From: Rubrivivax sp.
Lineage (GTDB): Bacteria > Pseudomonadota > Gammaproteobacteria > Burkholderiales > Burkholderiaceae_C
Assembly (NCBI GenBank): GCA_016707445.1
Contig: JADJHR010000003.1
Location: forward strand, 248,001 to 312,000
Length of the DNA stretch: 64,000 nt
Direction: 5' to 3'
Part shown: positions 60,824 through 64,000 of the stretch, in pieces
How the letters are laid out: each line of letters starts with the position of its first letter
How positions within the stretch are numbered: position 1 is the stretch's first letter
The notes under the pieces: generated by a model
Seen by the model: only the letters and a program-made list of their open reading frames with translations
What the model was told of the DNA's origin: nothing
Database searches by the model: none
Position numbers and translations under genes: made by a program

Positions 60824-61804
60824 CTACTTGCGGTACGCGTCGACCAGTTGCTTGCCCTCGGGCCCGGCCTTTTCCAGCCACTCCTTGAGCATGATGTCGC
60901 CGACCTTCTTCATGTCGGCCTTGAGCTGCGGCGACGGCGGCAGGATCTGCATGCCGTTGGCACGCAGCTTGTCCAGCGAATCGGTGTTCGTCTTCTTGCT
61001 GGCGGCCAGGCCACGCACCTCGGCGTCGGCAGCCGCTTTCAGCAGCGCGTCCTGGGTGCCCTTGTCGAGCGCGTTGAAGGCCGCCTTGTTGACCAGCACC
61101 GCGTTCTTCGGCAACCAGGCCTGGGTGTCGTACCAGTACTTCAGGTGCTCGTAGGTCTTGCTGTCGTAGCCGGTGCTGCCGCTGGACATGTAGCTTTCGA
61201 CGACGCCGGTGGCCAGCGCCTGTGACAGCTCGGCGGCCTGCACCGTGACCGGCTGCGCCCCCACCAGTTCGGCGATGCGCGCGGTGGCCGGGCTGTAGGC
61301 GCGCCACTTCAGGCCCTTCAGGTCGGCGGCGCTGGCCAGCAGCTTCTTGGTGTAGATGCCCTGCGGCGGCCAGGGCACGGCGTACAGCACCATCATGCCC
61401 TGCTCGCCCAGCTTCTTCTCGAGCAGCGGCTTCTGAGCCTTGTAGAGCTTCATCGCCTCGTCGTAGCTGTCGGCCAGGAAGGGCAGGCCGTCGGCACCGA
61501 AGAGCTGCCACTCGTTCTGGAAGTTCACCAGCAGGATCTCGCCGATCTGCGCCTGCCCGCCCTGCACCGCGCGCTTGATCTCGGGCGCCTTGAACAGCGA
61601 CGCACCCGCGTGCACGGTGATCTTCAGCTTGCCGCCGGTGGCGCGGTCGACATCGTTGGCAAAGTCGACCAGGTTGACGGTGTGGAAGTTGCTGGCCGGG
61701 TAGGCGGCGGGCAAATCCCACTTGGTCTGCGCCTGGGCAGGCGTGATTGCGACGGCAGTGGCCAGCAGCGCGGCGGCGGCCAGGAACGTGGGCGGGAGTT
61801 TCAT
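60824..61804 (-). CDS. dctP: TRAP transporter substrate-binding protein (DctP-like)
   Basis: A 326-residue periplasmic protein with a signal peptide (residues 1-26, ending TPAQAQ). The conserved substrate-carboxylate Arg lies in LKGLKWRAYSPATAR. It delivers probably a carboxylic or amino acid to DctQM. It is first gene of the transporter operon and divergent from the racemase-like gene, whose product may act on the imported compound. Confidence 0.91.
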   Translation of the reverse strand: MKLPPTFLAAAALLATAVAITPAQAQTKWDLPAAYPASNFHTVNLVDFANDVDRATGGKLKITVHAGASLFKAPEIKRAVQGGQAQIGEILLVNFQNEWQLFGADGLPFLADSYDEAMKLYKAQKPLLEKKLGEQGMMVLYAVPWPPQGIYTKKLLASAADLKGLKWRAYSPATARIAELVGAQPVTVQAAELSQALATGVVESYMSSGSTGYDSKTYEHLKYWYDTQAWLPKNAVLVNKAAFNALDKGTQDALLKAAADAEVRGLAASKKTNTDSLDKLRANGMQILPPSPQLKADMKKVGDIMLKEWLEKAGPEGKQLVDAYRK

Positions 61805-61928
61805 CGGCAGTCCTCGACAGGGTTGCTGGGTTCAGGGCCGCAAGCATGAGCCGTGCCCGGGGTCAGTCTCATCCGGACTTGCCCCAGGGCGACCGAGAAA
61901 CCGGCTTGTGCTGACAATCGGCGGCAGC

Positions 61929-62621
61929 ATGGGTAGCGTGGCTCGATCCAACCTCATTCCGCAGGTGCCGTCGCGGCGCCGCCTGGGCGTCCTGATGCTC
62001 GACACCCGGTTCCCTCGTCCCCCGGGCGACGTGGGCCACCCGGCCAGCTGGCGCATGCCGGTCGAATACTTCACCGTGCGCGGGGCATCGCCGCAGCGCG
62101 TCGTGCGTGAACATGAGCTGGCACTGCTGCAGCCCTTCGTCGCGGCGGCGCTGGGCCTGGTCGAGCGGGGTGCTTGCGCCATCACCACCAGCTGCGGCTT
62201 TCTGGTGCAGTTTCAGGCCGCCCTGCAGGCGGCGCTGCCGGTTCCGGTGTGGACCTCGAGCCTGCTGCTGCTGCCCACATTGCAGCGCCCCGGCGTGATC
62301 ACGGTCGATGCGGCGGCACTCGGTGCGACGCACCTGACCGCGGCCGGCGCGCCGGCCGACACTCCGGTCGAAGGCCTGCAGCCGGGCTGCCACCTGCAGC
62401 GCACGCTGCTGCAGGACCTGCCCACGCTGGACCCGGCCGCAGCCGAGGCCGACGTGGTCGCTGTCGCGCGGCGCCTGCTGCGGCGCCAGCCGGCCCTCAC
62501 CAGCCTGGTGTTCGAATGCACCAACATGCCGCCCTACGCCGATGCCGTGCAGCGCGCCACGGGTCTGCCGGTGCATCATCTGATGACGCTGGTGCACGAT
62601 CGATTTGCGGCATTGCCATGA
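61929..62621 (+). CDS. Aspartate/glutamate racemase superfamily protein
   Basis: A 230-residue protein. The two catalytic-type cysteines lie in TTSCGFLVQF and VFECTNMPPY, giving the two-cysteine layout of cofactor-independent amino acid or hydantoin racemases. MGSVARSNLIPQ is the chosen start; the earlier in-frame ATG crosses the dctP promoter region. The exact substrate cannot be told. It is followed by a LysR gene after 10 bases. Confidence 0.78.
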   Translation: MGSVARSNLIPQVPSRRRLGVLMLDTRFPRPPGDVGHPASWRMPVEYFTVRGASPQRVVREHELALLQPFVAAALGLVERGACAITTSCGFLVQFQAALQAALPVPVWTSSLLLLPTLQRPGVITVDAAALGATHLTAAGAPADTPVEGLQPGCHLQRTLLQDLPTLDPAAAEADVVAVARRLLRRQPALTSLVFECTNMPPYADAVQRATGLPVHHLMTLVHDRFAALP

Positions 62622-62631
62622 AGCTGCCACC

Positions 62632-63525
62632 ATGAACCTTCGATTTGTCGAAGCCTTCTACTGGGTGGTCACGCTACGCAGCGTGACGCGTGCGGCCGAG
62701 AAGCTGCACCTCACACAGTCGGCCATGTCCAGTCGCGTGGCCGCGCTCGAACAGGAACTGGGCACCCTGCTGCTCGACCGGCGCGACAAGCAGTTCCGCA
62801 TCACGGTGGCGGGCCAGCGCTTCTTCGGCTATGCCGAGAAGCTGCTGTCCCTGCAGCGTGAGCTGAAGGCCGAACTCGGCGCCGCGGACGCACAGCCGCT
62901 GCGGCTGCGCGTGGGCGCAATCGAATCGGTGCTGCACTCGTGGCTGATGGACTGGGTGCATGGCCTGCGCGCCGCCCAGCCGTCACTGGCGCTGGAGCTG
63001 ACGGTCGAGACTTCTCCCGTGCTGCTCGACCAGCTGCAGCGCGGCACGCTGGACATCGCGCTGGCCGCATTGCCGGCCGGTGGTGGCCTGCCCTCGCGAC
63101 CGCTGCCGCCGATGGCCATGGTCTTTGTCGGCCATGCTGCACTGCACCGACGCCGGCGCTGGAACCTGGCCGACCTGGCCGCGCAAGAGCTGCTCACCTT
63201 CCAGCGCGGCTCGCAGCCGCAAGTGGCACTGGCCGAGCTGCTGCAGCGCGCCGGCCTCGAGCCGCTGCGGCTGCACACGGTGTCGTCGATCAGTGCCATG
63301 GCGCAGATGGTCGAAGCGGGCCTGGGCGTGGCCACCCTGCCACGGGCGGTGGTCGACCGTCTGGCCGAGCGCCTGCCGTTGAAGGTGCTGGCCTGCGATG
63401 CGGCTCTGCCGCCTTTGCCGCTGCACGCCAGCTGGCGAGACGACCCGGCATCGGGCGCACAGCGGGCGCTGGTCGACACCTTGCCGGCGTCACCGCCAGC
63501 ACCGAAGCATCGAAAAAATCGATGA
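62632..63525 (+). CDS. LysR-family transcriptional regulator
   Basis: A 297-residue regulator. N-terminal winged helix with VEAFYWVVTLRSVTRAAEKL and TQSAMSSRVAALEQELG; the rest is the effector-binding domain. The start MNLRFVEAF is preferred over an ATG nine codons upstream. It probably controls the adjacent TRAP/racemase/DUF1445 genes in response to their substrate (inference from position). Confidence 0.9.
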   Translation: MNLRFVEAFYWVVTLRSVTRAAEKLHLTQSAMSSRVAALEQELGTLLLDRRDKQFRITVAGQRFFGYAEKLLSLQRELKAELGAADAQPLRLRVGAIESVLHSWLMDWVHGLRAAQPSLALELTVETSPVLLDQLQRGTLDIALAALPAGGGLPSRPLPPMAMVFVGHAALHRRRRWNLADLAAQELLTFQRGSQPQVALAELLQRAGLEPLRLHTVSSISAMAQMVEAGLGVATLPRAVVDRLAERLPLKVLACDAALPPLPLHASWRDDPASGAQRALVDTLPASPPAPKHRKNR

Positions 63526-63605
63526 TCTGAGCGGGAAAACATCTGTTTGCCGCCACCCTCGGTGCCCGCCACCATAAGTCTTTCGGTCTTGACGGAGCCC
63601 CCGCC

Positions 63606-64000
63606 GTGCCCCCCTTGAGCTTCGACCCCGACGCTGCCGCCCGCGGCGGCGCACTGCGCGCGCAGATCCGCGCCAGCAACTTCAACGGCAATACCAGCGG
63701 CGCGGCGGCCGATCTGGTGCAGGCCAACCTGGTGATCCTGCCCCAGGCCGACGCGGCCGACTTCCTGCTCTACTGCCAGCGCAACCCGCGGCCCTGTCCC
63801 TTGCTGGCCGTCGGCTCGGTGGGCGATCCGGCGCTGCCCACGCTGGGCCACGACATCGACCTGCGCAGCGACCTGCCGCGCTACCGCGTCTGGCGCCATG
63901 GCGAGCTGGTGGCCGAGCCGACCGACGTGCGCGAACTCTGGCGCGATGACCTGGTGGCCTTCGCCATCGGTTGTTCTTTCAGTTTCGAGTGGGCATTGGG
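63606..64000 (+). CDS. DUF1445 / putative hydro-lyase (D-glutamate cyclase family), partial
   Basis: The gene starts with GTG at 63606 and runs off the window end, leaving 131 codons. The translated start PPLSFDPDAAARGGALRAQIR, with VQANLVILPQADAADFLLY, CQRNPRPCPLLAVGSVGD, DLPRYRVWRHGEL and WRDDLVAFAIGCSFSFE, matches the N-terminal half of the DUF1445 family, which includes the mammalian D-glutamate cyclase. It lies about 80 bases after the LysR gene. It fits an amino-acid or 5-oxoproline-like catabolic locus with the racemase and TRAP genes. Confidence 0.85.
   Translation, partial: MPPLSFDPDAAARGGALRAQIRASNFNGNTSGAAADLVQANLVILPQADAADFLLYCQRNPRPCPLLAVGSVGDPALPTLGHDIDLRSDLPRYRVWRHGELVAEPTDVRELWRDDLVAFAIGCSFSFEWAL

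Noticed and set aside
61900..61920. LysR box TTGT-GCTG-ACAA upstream of the racemase-like gene
   Set aside because: Arms of four bases and T-N10-A spacing are too weak to claim; chance matches are common.

Overview
The window is GC-rich (roughly two thirds G+C by eye) and densely packed. Its gene content (ubiJ-ubiB, a PEP-CTERM protein, a cox-type molybdenum hydroxylase cluster, TRAP transporter, SPINDLY-type glycosyltransferase) fits a chromosome of a betaproteobacterium of the order Burkholderiales, most likely the Rubrivivax/Leptothrix/Ideonella neighbourhood. That placement is inferred from gene content and protein style, not from a marker-gene comparison. No rRNA, tRNA or CRISPR array was seen.

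Layout. 0-1.6 kb: a decayed IS1202-type (ISNCY) insertion sequence with a recognisable 15-bp target duplication. 1.7-3.8 kb: a secreted caspase-like protein with a MORN-repeat tail. 3.8-9.8 kb (minus strand): a nucleotide-sugar block galE-manC-rfbB-rfbD-rfbA-rfbC, making UDP-galactose, GDP-mannose and dTDP-L-rhamnose precursors for surface polysaccharide. 9.9-16.8 kb: housekeeping genes (ubiJ, ubiB, fmdB-like, DUF502, aspS, aroG, nudB). 16.8-27.3 kb: an endonuclease-fold protein, a frameshifted clsB, DUF805, a patatin phospholipase, a metallo-beta-lactamase exonuclease, a three-part ABC exporter (ATPase, FtsX-type permease, HlyD adaptor) and a wax ester synthase-like acyltransferase. 27.4-30.6 kb (minus strand): a frameshifted diguanylate cyclase, an AlkB alkane hydroxylase and a PEP-CTERM protein with a textbook sigma-54 promoter.

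30.7-46.5 kb is a molybdenum/tungsten island. It holds a form-II CO-dehydrogenase-like enzyme (coxS-L-M) with maturation genes coxD, coxE and coxG, a divergent XdhC factor, a two-component system, a ModE/periplasmic-binding-type regulator, the tungstate importer tupBCA and moeA. Import (Tup), cofactor synthesis (MoeA), cofactor insertion (XdhC, CoxD/E) and the end-user enzyme lie side by side, and a ModE-like palindrome sits between tupB and moeA.

46.9-52.6 kb is the most unusual part: a 1235-residue protein built almost entirely of a Ser/Thr-rich eight-residue repeat, directly followed by a TPR-GT41 (SPINDLY/OGT-type) glycosyltransferase. I infer a glycosyltransferase and its dedicated repeat substrate, probably a glycosylated surface or extracellular protein. 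53-58.9 kb carries a PAS-rich hybrid histidine kinase and a stand-alone GspE/PulE ATPase with MshEN domains. 59-64 kb carries a TRAP transporter (dctPQM), an Asp/Glu-racemase-like enzyme, a LysR regulator and the start of a DUF1445 gene cut by the window end, together resembling a small organic/amino-acid catabolic locus.
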